Positions 35,761 through 44,778 of a stretch of 64,000 nucleotides of DNA are shown here, piece by piece. The translations under genes and the position numbers were made by a program. The notes beneath the pieces were generated by a model. That model was not told the origin of the DNA, did no database searches, and saw only the letters and a list, made by a program, of their open reading frames with translations. Where the stretch lies: the NCBI GenBank assembly GCA_045532455.1, contig JAZSFX010000038.1, positions 1 to 64,000 of the forward strand, read 5' to 3'. Origin of the DNA: Ornithomonoglobus_A sp045532455. Its GTDB lineage: Bacteria; Bacillota; Clostridia; UBA1381. Each line of letters starts with the position of its first letter. Positions within the stretch are counted from its first letter, which is position 1.

Positions 35761-35885
35761 GAATATGCTTTGGCGATGATGACCGAGCCTGTGCGATTGG
35801 AACCTGTGAACCGTGTCAGATGGGGAACCAAGCAGCACTAAGCGGTGCTTTCGATGTGTTACAGTAAACTCGGTCGGAGCCTGTT
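35761..35885 (+). ncRNA. ffs: Signal recognition particle RNA (4.5S/small type)
   Basis: The Ffh-binding hairpin is clear: GTCAGA, TGG, GGAA tetraloop, CCA, AGCAGC around 35814-35836, matching the conserved GUCAG...GGAA...AGCAGC apex of helix 8. The outer stem closes with GACCGAG (35781-35787) and CTCGGTC (35869-35875), with CTGT/ACAG inside. Position just before dnaX is the usual Firmicutes location. The exact ends are estimates; a 5' extension or Alu-like domain cannot be excluded. It is the scaffold of the protein-targeting particle. Confidence 0.88.
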
Positions 35886-35898
35886 TTACATAAATCCT

Positions 35899-35922
35899 TG
35901 CACCTCAGTGGGTGCGTTTTTA
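35899..35922 (+). terminator. Terminator after SRP RNA
   Basis: GCACC (35900-35904) pairs with GGTGC (35911-35915), followed by GTTTTT, just before the dnaX ribosome binding site. Confidence 0.7.
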
Positions 35923-35940
35923 CTATATAGGAGGTTAGAG

Positions 35941-37788
35941 GTGGCACATCAGGCTATTTACCGAAAATGGCGACCGATGATTTTTGAGGATATCATAGGT
36001 CAGGGCCATATCACAAACACGTTAAAAAAGCAGATAACCACGGGACGTATTTCGCATGCGTACCTTTTTTGCGGTACACGCGGTACAGGTAAAACCACTT
36101 GTGCTAAGGTCCTATCACGTGCAGTTAACTGCCTTAACAACCACGACGGAAGTCCGTGTAATGAGTGTATGGTATGTAAAGGCATAATAGATGGCTCAAT
36201 TCTTGACGTAACCGAAATTGACGCAGCCTCAAACAACGGTGTGGATAATATCCGCGAAATCCGCGATGATGTAAAGTACGCGGCGTCAACTGCAAAATAT
36301 ACCGTATATATAATAGACGAGGTGCATATGCTATCGGGCGGTGCATTTAACGCGCTGTTAAAAACTTTGGAAGAACCGCCTGAGCACGTTATATTTATAC
36401 TTGCAACAACAGAGCCTCACAAAGTTCCGCAGACAATACTATCAAGATGTCAGCGCTTTGACTTTAAGAGGATTTCTCCGTCGGATATAACTGTACGTAT
36501 GAAGCAGATTGCATATGGCGACGGACTCGAAATTTCCGATGACGCTTTCACACTTCTATCACGTCTTGCTGATGGCTCTATGCGTGATGGCCTGAGTCTT
36601 TTAGAAAGAGTGGTTTCGTCTTGCGGAAGTACCATAACTGCAAACAGTATAATTAAGACTCTTGGTATTTCGGACCTTGATACCTCTTACAGACTTTTAG
36701 ATGCAATTATAAACTCTAATGTAGAAGAAATTCTTCAGGTTGTAGATGGTGTTTTATCAGACGGAAAGGATTTGAGGAATTTTATTGATTCTTTTATAAA
36801 ATATATCCGCGACCTTATGGTTATTAAGGTTAGTCCGTCATCGGAGAGCACTTTAGACTACAGTCAGGAGGAGCTTGTAACACTTCGTTCGCAATCAAAC
36901 AAGCTTACGTTTGAGAAGATTTCACATTCCGCAAAGGTTTTGTCCGACGCTCAATCAGAGGCAAAATGGCTAAAATCTCCACGAATTGTGTACGAAATGG
37001 CACTTATAAAGCTTGCACGCCCCGATATTGACCGTTCACCCGAGGCAATATTAGACCGATTAAGCTCAATGGAAAATAACATAGCACCCCCTGCACCGCT
37101 ATCTTTTGATGCCTCTGCACTCGAAAAGAGAATTTCCGAGCTTGAGGAAAAAGTAAAAAACGGTGTAAAAGTTGAGAAAACCCAAAAAAAAGAGCCGACT
37201 CCCGTGCCGCCAAAAAAAGAGGTTTCTAAAAGGTTGTACGAGCCAATTCCAAAAGACGAGCTGCATAGCCAAAATCCGTTGGTTAAAATTGTTAAAAATT
37301 GGGGTACAACAGTAAAATCAATAATAAGCACATACGGTTATCTTACAGGTCCGCTTATGGGCCGTGATATAACAATTGACCGCGAGGGTATAATACTTCT
37401 GTATAACCGCGACGAAACAGTGCAAAAAAATTTAGCACAAAGATATATCGAAAATATCCAGAGCGGTTTTGAAAAAGCAACAGGGACAACGTATCGCATA
37501 AAGGTTGTGTGGCGTAGCGACCTTGATGATGATTGCATAATTGACGTGTGGGCATTGCAACCACCATCAACCACCGATACAACTCCCGCAGAGGAAGTTG
37601 CTGCAGTAGAGAGTGTTGACCCCTTAGGTGCACTTGTGAATGACTTTCCCGAGATTGTCGACCCCACAGACGACAGAGAGTTTTTAAACTACACCTCGGA
37701 TAAAACTGACTTTTCTCAGTCGGAGTTTGACGAAGACAAAGAAGAATTTTTAACTGATGACGAAATGTCAGCAGATGATGAAGATTAA
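35941..37788 (+). CDS. dnaX: DNA polymerase III subunit gamma/tau
   Basis: A 615-residue clamp-loader subunit linking the replicative polymerase to the clamp loader. Walker A is FCGTRGTGKTTCAK near residue 40. A zinc finger follows (CLNNHDGSPCNECMVC), then Walker B YIIDEVHML and the SRC motif TILSRCQRFDF. The tau-specific C-terminal half contains a charged linker (KTQKKEPTPVPPKKE) and an acidic end. The frame is open to 35845, but that overlaps the SRP RNA; AGGAGG lies 6 bases before GTG at 35941, and the protein then begins VAHQAIYRKWRP as in the family. ybaB and recR follow. Confidence 0.96.
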   Translation: MAHQAIYRKWRPMIFEDIIGQGHITNTLKKQITTGRISHAYLFCGTRGTGKTTCAKVLSRAVNCLNNHDGSPCNECMVCKGIIDGSILDVTEIDAASNNGVDNIREIRDDVKYAASTAKYTVYIIDEVHMLSGGAFNALLKTLEEPPEHVIFILATTEPHKVPQTILSRCQRFDFKRISPSDITVRMKQIAYGDGLEISDDAFTLLSRLADGSMRDGLSLLERVVSSCGSTITANSIIKTLGISDLDTSYRLLDAIINSNVEEILQVVDGVLSDGKDLRNFIDSFIKYIRDLMVIKVSPSSESTLDYSQEELVTLRSQSNKLTFEKISHSAKVLSDAQSEAKWLKSPRIVYEMALIKLARPDIDRSPEAILDRLSSMENNIAPPAPLSFDASALEKRISELEEKVKNGVKVEKTQKKEPTPVPPKKEVSKRLYEPIPKDELHSQNPLVKIVKNWGTTVKSIISTYGYLTGPLMGRDITIDREGIILLYNRDETVQKNLAQRYIENIQSGFEKATGTTYRIKVVWRSDLDDDCIIDVWALQPPSTTDTTPAEEVAAVESVDPLGALVNDFPEIVDPTDDREFLNYTSDKTDFSQSEFDEDKEEFLTDDEMSADDED

Positions 37789-37821
37789 GAATAATATAAA
37801 ATTTGAAAGGAAGATATAAAA

Positions 37822-38175
37822 ATGGGAAAATATAAAGGATTTTCAGGAGCAGGTATGAACTCCAACAAAAATGTGAGCAACGTAGTAAAGCAAGCACAAA
37901 AAATGCAAGAGGAAATGGAGAAAATCCAAGCAGAAATCGAAGAAAAAACTGTTGAGGCAACTTCTGGCGGCGGCGTTGTAAAGGCTGTTGTAAGCGGTAA
38001 AAAGGAGCTTGTTTCGCTAAGTATTTCACCCGAGGCAGTTGACCCCGATGACGTAGAAACACTCGAGGACCTTGTTATTGCAGCAGTAAACGACGCACTT
38101 AAACAGGCAGAGGATATGATGGCTGAGGGTATGAGCGCTATCACAGGCGGTCTTAATATCCCGGGCTTATTCTAA
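37822..38175 (+). CDS. YbaB/EbfC family nucleoid-associated protein
   Basis: A 117-residue DNA-binding protein that acts as a dimer. The family's helical core (KQAQKMQEEMEKIQAEIEEK, near residues 25-44) is followed by VEATSGGGVVKAVVSGKKEL and the C-terminal helix DLVIAAVNDALKQAEDMMAE. An N-terminal extension of about 20 residues is rich in Gly and Lys. It sits between dnaX and recR, with stop and next start 4 bases apart, the standard order for these genes. Confidence 0.95.
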   Translation: MGKYKGFSGAGMNSNKNVSNVVKQAQKMQEEMEKIQAEIEEKTVEATSGGGVVKAVVSGKKELVSLSISPEAVDPDDVETLEDLVIAAVNDALKQAEDMMAEGMSAITGGLNIPGLF

Positions 38176-38178
38176 GAT

Positions 38179-38775
38179 ATGCACGCACCGGCAATAGAAA
38201 GCCTTATCGAAAAATTCGAGCAATTACCCGGTATAGGCAGAAAAAGCGCAGAAAGAATAGCTTTTCACATATTAGAGAATATGTCCTTTGAGCAGGTTAA
38301 AAAAATGAGCGAGGATATTCTTGGTGCAAAGGATAAAATAACATTTTGTTCGTGTTGTCAGAATCTTACCGATAAGAGTCCTTGTAATATCTGTTCATCT
38401 CAAAAGCGCGACCGCTCTATAATCTGCGTGGTAGAAAGTCCCGAAGATGTGAGTGCAATAGAAGCAACGGGCGAATATTGCGGACTTTTTCACGTTCTTC
38501 ACGGCGCACTGTCGCCCATAGACGGTATAACTCCTGATGATTTAAAAATAAACGAGCTTTTGTTGCGTCTTACAGACGGTCAGGTAAAAGAGATTATTAT
38601 GGCAACAAACCCGACAGTTAACGGTACTGCCACTGCAGTTTATATAAACAAGCTTCTTGCACCGTTTGATGTAAAGGTTACACGGATTGCACACGGAATA
38701 CCCATAGGCTCAGACCTTGAGTATGCAGATAAAATTACTCTCGTAAAAGCACTCGAGGGCAGACAGGATATGTAG
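38179..38775 (+). CDS. recR: Recombination mediator RecR
   Basis: A 198-residue protein of the RecFOR pathway that helps load RecA on gapped DNA. Helix-hairpin-helix LPGIGRKSAERIAFHIL near residues 15-31, a four-cysteine zinc finger (CSCCQNLTDKSPCNIC), then a Toprim domain (ICVVESPEDVSAIEATGEY) and the end segment ATNPTVNGTATAVYI. Normal length. It starts 4 bases after ybaB. Confidence 0.97.
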   Translation: MHAPAIESLIEKFEQLPGIGRKSAERIAFHILENMSFEQVKKMSEDILGAKDKITFCSCCQNLTDKSPCNICSSQKRDRSIICVVESPEDVSAIEATGEYCGLFHVLHGALSPIDGITPDDLKINELLLRLTDGQVKEIIMATNPTVNGTATAVYINKLLAPFDVKVTRIAHGIPIGSDLEYADKITLVKALEGRQDM

Positions 38776-38793
38776 TTTAAAGCGGAGATATTT

Positions 38794-39702
38794 ATGTTAG
38801 ATGTATGTTTAATCGGTTGCGGAGGTACTTTTCCTCTGCCCAGCCGGCATTTGACTTCTCTTATGGCAAGATACAACGGTCATTATATTTTAATCGACTG
38901 CGGTGAGGGTACTCAGATTGGAATAAGAGAGGCACAGCTTAGCTTTAAGAATATAGACGTAATCTGTATAACACATTTTCACGCAGACCACATTTCGGGC
39001 TTGCCGGGACTTCTGCTCACAATAGGCAATTCCGACAGAACCCAGCCTTTGACAATTATTGGTCCAAAGGGGATACAGAGCGTTGTAAAAAGTCTTTGTG
39101 TTATAGCACCAAGACTTCCTTTTGATGTAGAGTTTATTGAGATTGAAGAAAAAGAACAGTCTTTTGAGTTTGACGGATACAGTATTTCATCGTTCAGGCT
39201 ATATCATGAAATAGAGTGTATGGGGTATTCAATAAATATACCCCGAAACCCCAAATTCCTGCCAGAAAAGGCAACGGAGCTTGGTATACCCGTAAAGTAT
39301 TGGAGCTTATTACAATCGGGACAAAGCATTGAGTACGAAAAACGCATATATACGCCAGGCGAGGTTTGCGGCGAGGCACGGGAGGGCATAAAGCTTACGT
39401 ATGTCACCGATACGCGACCTACCGACTTAATTATCGAAAATGCAAAGGACTCGGACCTCTTAATATGCGAGGGAATGTATGGCGATAACGAAAAAATGGA
39501 GGATGCAATAAAAAAACGCCATATGACGTTTATCGAGGCGGCGAATATTGCAAAAGAGGCAACGGCAGAAAAACTGTGGCTGACACATTTTAGCCCTGCA
39601 CTCCCCGACCCCGAAAATTATATCTCTAACGCAACGGATATTTTCCCCAATACCGAAATTGGCGAAGACGGGAAAAAGATTACAATATTGTTTAAGGAAT
39701 AA
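38794..39702 (+). CDS. rnz: Ribonuclease Z-type metallo-beta-lactamase fold nuclease
   Basis: A 302-residue enzyme of the tRNase Z/ElaC family that trims tRNA 3' ends, which matters here because the tRNA-Pro gene does not encode CCA. Zinc site TITHFHADHISGLPGLL (near residue 60; the common form is THLHGDH), Asp in YVTDTRPTD near residue 205 and the final His in LWLTHFSPA near residue 265. Start MLDVCLIGCGGTFPLPSR is typical. It lies 18 bases after recR and probably shares its transcript. Confidence 0.88.
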   Translation: MLDVCLIGCGGTFPLPSRHLTSLMARYNGHYILIDCGEGTQIGIREAQLSFKNIDVICITHFHADHISGLPGLLLTIGNSDRTQPLTIIGPKGIQSVVKSLCVIAPRLPFDVEFIEIEEKEQSFEFDGYSISSFRLYHEIECMGYSINIPRNPKFLPEKATELGIPVKYWSLLQSGQSIEYEKRIYTPGEVCGEAREGIKLTYVTDTRPTDLIIENAKDSDLLICEGMYGDNEKMEDAIKKRHMTFIEAANIAKEATAEKLWLTHFSPALPDPENYISNATDIFPNTEIGEDGKKITILFKE

Positions 39703-39737
39703 AAAAACCGTTTTGTTAAAACAAAACGGTTTTTTAT
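39703..39737. terminator. Bidirectional terminator after rnz
   Basis: AACCGTTTTGTT (39706-39717) pairs with AACAAAACGGTT (39720-39731), two-base loop, with A and T runs on the two sides. Confidence 0.9.
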
Positions 39738-41050
39738 TAAAAATTCATACTCTCAAAATACTTTTCACCAAACTCATCGTCATTGCCGAGAATTATCTCT
39801 TTTGATATTTTTCTTATATACTCCACCTTGTCTTTTAAATCTTCCATAACACACTTCACCGCACCGCCAAGTGAGCTGTTTCCAAGACTCACAACTCTGT
39901 CGGCAATTTTTGGTGGTATTATACCTATCTGTGCAGCACTTGTAACATCTATACCGTTACCAAATCCGCCGGCAAGGCATACATTTTTAATGTCTTTTTC
40001 TTCTGCACCGTAATTTTTTATAAGAATATCAATTCCTGAGCGAATTGCCGCCTTTGCCATCTGAATTTCACGTATGTCGCTTTGGGTTAATATAACATTT
40101 TCACAAACCCTGTACCCGTTATCAAAATACTCGTCAATCAGTAATCCCGTTTTATCTACTATATTTTCCTCACGCAGCTTTGCAATTAAATCAATAATTC
40201 CCGAGCCGCAAATTCCAATCGGTGTTTTGTTTCCTATTGTTTTTACTGTATTGTTTTTTATATCAACCTCATACACTGCACCCTCAACGCAAGGCACACC
40301 GCACGAAATTCTTCCGCCCTCAAATGCGGGCCCTGCGGCAGTTGACGTACACAAAATACCTTCTTTGTTGCCTATTGCCATTTCTCCGTTTGTGCCAAGG
40401 TCTATAAAAAGACTTATGTCGCTATCCTCAGCCATACCCGAGAACAATATTCCGCTTACAATATCTCCGCCGATATATGCACCCACTGCGCCAATTATCG
40501 TAGTGGGGAAATCATATGCTATTATACCCGTAATTTCAGAAAAAGAGGTATAAACAGTATCAGTATTATATGGCGAAAACGGATATACACCAAGGCTATC
40601 ACAAGGATACCCCAAAAGCAAATGCACCATTGCAGTATTACCACTTATTATTGCCTCGTCTATTTTTTCTCCATTGCACAGTTTTTCCACACCGTCTGCA
40701 AGGGTATTGCAAACAAGCCTTTTTAGTTCATTACCCATACCCTCATTTGCGGCTTTTATTCTTGACAGCACATCTGCACCGTAGGTCTTTTGAGGATTTA
40801 TAGCACAAAAAGTATCCACCGACACACCGTTTTTAAAATACTCAAAAACGATTGTGCTAGTTCCGATATCTATGCAAAGAGCACTTTTTTTATTTAATTG
40901 TATCTCTTTATTATAACCCTCTAAAATTTGCACCTGTGCGGTCTTAGTGTTGTTTTGCCTTGTTTGACAACTTGTATTTTTACAATCAGAACAACTGTAC
41001 ACTTCCCCATTTTGCACTTTTTTGCAAGGGTAAACGGTTTTGCTTGCCAT
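39737..41050 (-). CDS. ASKHA-domain protein, RACo-like corrinoid activator (DUF4445-type)
   Basis: A 437-residue protein. The N-terminal 30 residues hold a cysteine cluster (CKKVQNGEVYSCSDCKNTSC). The rest is an ASKHA fold: SALCIDIGTSTIVFEYF near residue 55, SGNTAMVHLLLG, SLFIDLGTNGEMAIG near 205, then CGSGIIDLIAKL and VCLAGGFGNGIDV. These match the C-terminal part of RACo/RamA-type proteins that reductively activate cob(II)alamin of corrinoid methyltransferases. The usual ferredoxin-type [2Fe-2S] domain is missing and the Cys cluster may replace it. GAGGAAG fits the ATG at 41050 rather than the one at 41071. A candidate partner for the short MetH. Confidence 0.75.
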   Translation of the reverse strand: MASKTVYPCKKVQNGEVYSCSDCKNTSCQTRQNNTKTAQVQILEGYNKEIQLNKKSALCIDIGTSTIVFEYFKNGVSVDTFCAINPQKTYGADVLSRIKAANEGMGNELKRLVCNTLADGVEKLCNGEKIDEAIISGNTAMVHLLLGYPCDSLGVYPFSPYNTDTVYTSFSEITGIIAYDFPTTIIGAVGAYIGGDIVSGILFSGMAEDSDISLFIDLGTNGEMAIGNKEGILCTSTAAGPAFEGGRISCGVPCVEGAVYEVDIKNNTVKTIGNKTPIGICGSGIIDLIAKLREENIVDKTGLLIDEYFDNGYRVCENVILTQSDIREIQMAKAAIRSGIDILIKNYGAEEKDIKNVCLAGGFGNGIDVTSAAQIGIIPPKIADRVVSLGNSSLGGAVKCVMEDLKDKVEYIRKISKEIILGNDDEFGEKYFESMNF

Positions 41051-41159
41051 ATTGTACTTCCTCTTACTCATTTACTTACTATATTTTACCACTATTTTTT
41101 TGTAAATTCAACCTTTATATACTTTTTTGTTACATAATGTTGATTTTTAATTAAATAAC

Positions 41160-41188
41160 TTGATTTTTGAGCGTAATTATTATATAAT
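41160..41188 (+). promoter_or_regulatory. Promoter of the SLH-glucosaminidase gene
   Basis: TTGATT (41160-41165), a 17-base spacer and TATAAT (41183-41188), 34 bases upstream of the start codon. Confidence 0.7.
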
Positions 41189-41221
41189 TAATAGTGTAAT
41201 TTGAATTTTACGGAGAGATTT

Positions 41222-42355
41222 ATGAAAAAATTATTTATTGCTTTAATGATATTAATATTTGCTATAAACTCCACAATAGCATTTTGCGCTGAATGGGAAG
41301 CACAGTTTCCCTGGGCGGTAGATGCTGTTAATTACTGTGTGGAAAATAATATTATGCAAGGCGATGAGTACGGTGATTTAATGCTATCTAACAAACTCTC
41401 ACGTTCACAAATGGCAAAGATACTTTCTGTTACATTTAATTTAGAAGAAAGGGACACTAATCCATTCAGAGACGTACAAAAAGATAGTTGGGAATATCCT
41501 TATGTGTGTGCCACTGCAGATTTCTTACCCGAAGTCAATGATTATTTTGACGGTTTAGGCAAAGCAAAGCGCGAAGATTTTATTGTTACTATTATGAAGA
41601 TATGCGGTGCAGAGGAGTCCAACACTGATGTATTAATGCAATTTTCGGACTTTGCAAAAACTACACCCCAGCACAGAGGATTACTTGCTACTGCAGTAAA
41701 TATGGGAATTCTTATGGGTGATGGCGGAAACATAAAGCCACGCACAAACCTTACACGTGCGCAGGCGTGTGCACTTATCTACAGAGCAATTAACAAGTTA
41801 GGGACACAAAACCCCACCACCCCTAACACCCCCGTTGTTCCTGAAAAACCCACATTTGATACCTCAATATTAGGTGAGGCGCAAATCACAGTTGAGCAGG
41901 CACAACAATGGGCGCGCGAGCGAGGTGCAAGCGAGAAGTATATTAACGTTGCCACTGCTTATTGGTATTATGGCGAGCTTATGGGAATCCGCCCTGAAAT
42001 ACTATATGCGCAAGCCGGTTGGGAAACAAACTACGGTAAATACACAGGTGTTGTAACCGAGGATATGAACAATTGGGCGGGAATTAAGGTATATGGTAGA
42101 AACGACGACGAAAAGGACGCACACGAAACGTTTGAAACTCCCGAGGAGGGTGCACGAGGACATTTTAATCATATGTCGGCATATGTAGGAGTTGAGCCAT
42201 ATGGCGAGCCTCACGCAAGATACCACAGTGTAAAAACAACACCATGGGCAGGGACAGTAAAAACACTTGAAGAATTAGGCGGAAAATGGTGCCCCGACAC
42301 CGAGTACGGAACAAAGATACTAAACCACTGTCTTGTTCCTATGAGCAAGTATTGA
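41222..42355 (+). CDS. Secreted SLH-domain cell wall glucosaminidase
   Basis: A 377-residue exported enzyme. Signal peptide in residues 1-22 (MKKLFIALMILIF, end near AFCAE). Residues of about 25-185 form two to three SLH segments (AVDAVNYCVENNIMQG, PYVCATADFL, LATAVNMGILMG). A proline/threonine linker lies near 195-205. The C-terminal 150 residues are a glucosaminidase (LytG/FlgJ-like) domain with the probable catalytic Glu in LYAQAGWETNYGKYTG, followed by NWAGIKVYG and FNHMSAYVG. It likely cleaves peptidoglycan glycan chains while bound to wall polymer. GGAGAG sets the start at 41222, not at the upstream ATG at 41201. Confidence 0.88.
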   Translation: MKKLFIALMILIFAINSTIAFCAEWEAQFPWAVDAVNYCVENNIMQGDEYGDLMLSNKLSRSQMAKILSVTFNLEERDTNPFRDVQKDSWEYPYVCATADFLPEVNDYFDGLGKAKREDFIVTIMKICGAEESNTDVLMQFSDFAKTTPQHRGLLATAVNMGILMGDGGNIKPRTNLTRAQACALIYRAINKLGTQNPTTPNTPVVPEKPTFDTSILGEAQITVEQAQQWARERGASEKYINVATAYWYYGELMGIRPEILYAQAGWETNYGKYTGVVTEDMNNWAGIKVYGRNDDEKDAHETFETPEEGARGHFNHMSAYVGVEPYGEPHARYHSVKTTPWAGTVKTLEELGGKWCPDTEYGTKILNHCLVPMSKY

Positions 42356-42380
42356 TGATTTATTGGAAAGGTAAACTTTA

Positions 42381-44291
42381 ATGATATTACTTAACGCGAG
42401 CAATTTAAAGAAGATGTTCCTTGACGAAACACTGTTTGACGGTGTTTCGTTTAATGTTGACTCTAACGACAAAATTGGTTTTGTTGGTGCAAATGGTGCG
42501 GGAAAATCTACACTTTTTAAAATTATAACAAACGAGATGGACTATGATGGCGGCGAAATGTTTTTTAATAAGTTCACAAAAATCGGCTACTTGGAGCAAT
42601 ATGCGTGCAGTGATAGCGAAAACACCATTATGCAGGAAATGCTTGATGTTTTTGAAGATATTATTAAGATAGAGCAAGAGCTTGAGGATATTCGTCTTGA
42701 GATAGAGAATAACCCACAAAACATAACACAGCTTATAAACCGACAGACTGCATTACAAGACGAATTTGAAAAATCAGTCGGATTTTTTTACAAGAATAAA
42801 ATCAAGAGTACACTTATTGGTCTTGGCTTTGGCGAGGTGGATTTTGATACAAAGGTTTCTAATCTCTCAGGGGGACAGAAAACCAGAATTTCTTTAGGCA
42901 AAATACTTCTTAGTCAGGCAAATCTTCTATTGCTTGACGAACCTACAAACCATCTTGACGTAGAAAGTATCGAGTGGCTTGAGAGCTTTTTGCAAAGCTA
43001 TAAGGGTGCATTTATAATTATATCGCACGACCGATATTTTCTTGACAAGGTAACGAATAAAACATTCGAGTTGGAGGTTGGCAGATTCAGGAGCTATAAT
43101 GGTGGTTATAGCGAGTATATGGCTCAACGTGAGATTGACAAAAAAACCGAGGAGCGAAATTTTGAGAACACAATGCGTGAGATTGAACGTCTTGAGGGTG
43201 TTGTTGAGCAACAACGCAGATGGAATCGAGAAAAGAACATAAAAACTGCCGAAAGCAAGCTCAAAGTAATAGAAAAGCTCGAAAAAGACCTTGTAAAACC
43301 TCTTACAAGCACAGAGGATATATCTTTTTCGTTCAAGGCGCTTGCAGGCGGTGGTAACGATGCGCTTATGTGTGAAAATCTTGGTATGTCTTTTGGCGAC
43401 AACCGACTTTTTAAGAATGCAAATATGCTCATAAACAAGGGCGAAAAGGTGTTTTTATTAGGCCCTAACGGTTGCGGAAAAACAACCCTGTTAAAAATTC
43501 TCACAGGTATTTATGAGTGCACAGAGGGGACATATAAAATAGGCGCAAACACTGAGGTTGGATACTACGACCAGCTACAAGAAAACTTAAACCCCGAAAA
43601 TGAGATTATAGACGAAATACGCGATACCTACCCCACTATGACAAATACCGAAATACGCAATGCACTTGCTGTTTTTCTTTTTAAGGGCGAAGACGTATTT
43701 AAGCAGATAAAAAAGCTATCGGGTGGCGAAAGAGCACGAGTAGAGCTTACAAAGCTTATGCTGAAAAGTGTTAATCTTCTCATTATGGACGAGCCAACAA
43801 ACCATCTTGATATTGCATCACGCGAGGCTTTAGAAAATGCACTTTCAGACTATGACGGAACAATGCTTATGGTTTCGCACGACAGATATTTTATAAACAA
43901 AATGGCAGACCGTATTCTGTATCTTACTCCCAACGGTCTCGAAAATTATATTGGTGGTTATGATGACTTTATAAGCAAACACAAAACTCCTGAAGCGGTC
44001 GAAGAAAAAAAGGTGAGTTCGGGTGCAGTGGACTATAAGGAGCAAAAACGTTTAGAAGCACAAAAGAGAAAAACACTCAACCGCTTTGGCAAGGTGGAGG
44101 AGGAAATTGCAGAGTTTGAGGAAGAGATTAGGCAAAAAAACAATGAGCTTTTAAATCCCGAAATTGCAACGGACTATGTAAAAGCCTCCGAAATCACAAC
44201 TGAGCTTGATGAACTTAATACAAAGCTCGAGGCACTGTATAGCGAGTGGGAAGAACTACAGACAGAAATTGAGGAGAATGAATATATATGA
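42381..44291 (+). CDS. ABC-F family ATP-binding protein
   Basis: A 636-residue soluble protein with two ABC domains and no membrane segment. Domain 1: Walker A GANGAGKST near residue 35, signature LSGGQKTRIS, Walker B LLLLDEPTNHLD. A charged linker (residues of about 240-320) joins to domain 2: GPNGCGKTT, LSGGERARVEL, LLIMDEPTNHLD. The C-terminal 70 residues are a coiled coil (EEKKVSSGAVDYKEQKRLEA onward). ABC-F proteins act on the ribosome, some giving antibiotic resistance, others as translation factors. The overall look is of the Uup/YdiF-type group. It overlaps dtd by 4 bases (ATGA). Confidence 0.93.
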   Translation: MILLNASNLKKMFLDETLFDGVSFNVDSNDKIGFVGANGAGKSTLFKIITNEMDYDGGEMFFNKFTKIGYLEQYACSDSENTIMQEMLDVFEDIIKIEQELEDIRLEIENNPQNITQLINRQTALQDEFEKSVGFFYKNKIKSTLIGLGFGEVDFDTKVSNLSGGQKTRISLGKILLSQANLLLLDEPTNHLDVESIEWLESFLQSYKGAFIIISHDRYFLDKVTNKTFELEVGRFRSYNGGYSEYMAQREIDKKTEERNFENTMREIERLEGVVEQQRRWNREKNIKTAESKLKVIEKLEKDLVKPLTSTEDISFSFKALAGGGNDALMCENLGMSFGDNRLFKNANMLINKGEKVFLLGPNGCGKTTLLKILTGIYECTEGTYKIGANTEVGYYDQLQENLNPENEIIDEIRDTYPTMTNTEIRNALAVFLFKGEDVFKQIKKLSGGERARVELTKLMLKSVNLLIMDEPTNHLDIASREALENALSDYDGTMLMVSHDRYFINKMADRILYLTPNGLENYIGGYDDFISKHKTPEAVEEKKVSSGAVDYKEQKRLEAQKRKTLNRFGKVEEEIAEFEEEIRQKNNELLNPEIATDYVKASEITTELDELNTKLEALYSEWEELQTEIEENEYI

Positions 44292-44734
44292 GAGCAGTAT
44301 TACAGGTTGTAACGAACGCAAATGTTAAAATAGACGGAAGAATTTCGGGCGAGATAGAAAAAGGCTTGCTTGTGCTTTTGGGTGTTGGTAAAGACGACAC
44401 AAACGAGCAGATAAAAAAACTTGCCGATAAAATTATAAAGCTTAGAATTTTTGACGATGCAGACGGAAAGACAAATCTGAGCATACAAGATGTTGATGGC
44501 TCGATGCTTATTGTGTCGCAGTTTACACTTTATTGGAACTGTAAAAAAGGTAACCGACCAAGCTTTGACGGTGCTATGCCACCTGATATTGCAAACAAAA
44601 TGTATCTTGAGTTTGTAGATTATGTAAAATCACAAGGAATTAATGTCGGGACGGGTGAATTTGGTGCAGATATGAAAGTAACACTCACAAATGACGGGCC
44701 TGTTACAGTTGTACTTGATACTGATATGCTATAA
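44288..44734 (+). CDS. dtd: D-aminoacyl-tRNA deacylase
   Basis: A 148-residue editing enzyme that removes D-amino acids from tRNAs. The two active-site motifs are intact: SQFTLYWNCKKGNRPSFD near residues 77-94 (SQxTL) and TNDGPVTVVLD near residues 135-145 (NxGPxT). It begins MRAVLQVVTNANVKIDG as usual, and length is normal. Translation is coupled to the ABC-F gene through a 4-base overlap. Confidence 0.96.
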   Translation: MRAVLQVVTNANVKIDGRISGEIEKGLLVLLGVGKDDTNEQIKKLADKIIKLRIFDDADGKTNLSIQDVDGSMLIVSQFTLYWNCKKGNRPSFDGAMPPDIANKMYLEFVDYVKSQGINVGTGEFGADMKVTLTNDGPVTVVLDTDML

Positions 44735-44776
44735 AAAAAGGATTAAATTCCATTTGGAATTTAATCCTTTTTTTAT
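44735..44776. terminator. Bidirectional terminator between dtd and aconitase
   Basis: GGATTAAATTCC (44740-44751) pairs with GGAATTTAATCC (44756-44767), loop ATTT, with A and T runs flanking. Confidence 0.92.
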
Positions 44777-44778
44777 TT

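Noticed and set aside
35845..35940. Upstream extension of dnaX
   Set aside because: It overlaps the SRP RNA and its terminator; a strong ribosome binding site supports GTG at 35941.
37355..38062. Minus-strand open frame of 235 codons over dnaX and ybaB
   Set aside because: Leu/Arg-rich shadow of two well-supported genes on the other strand.
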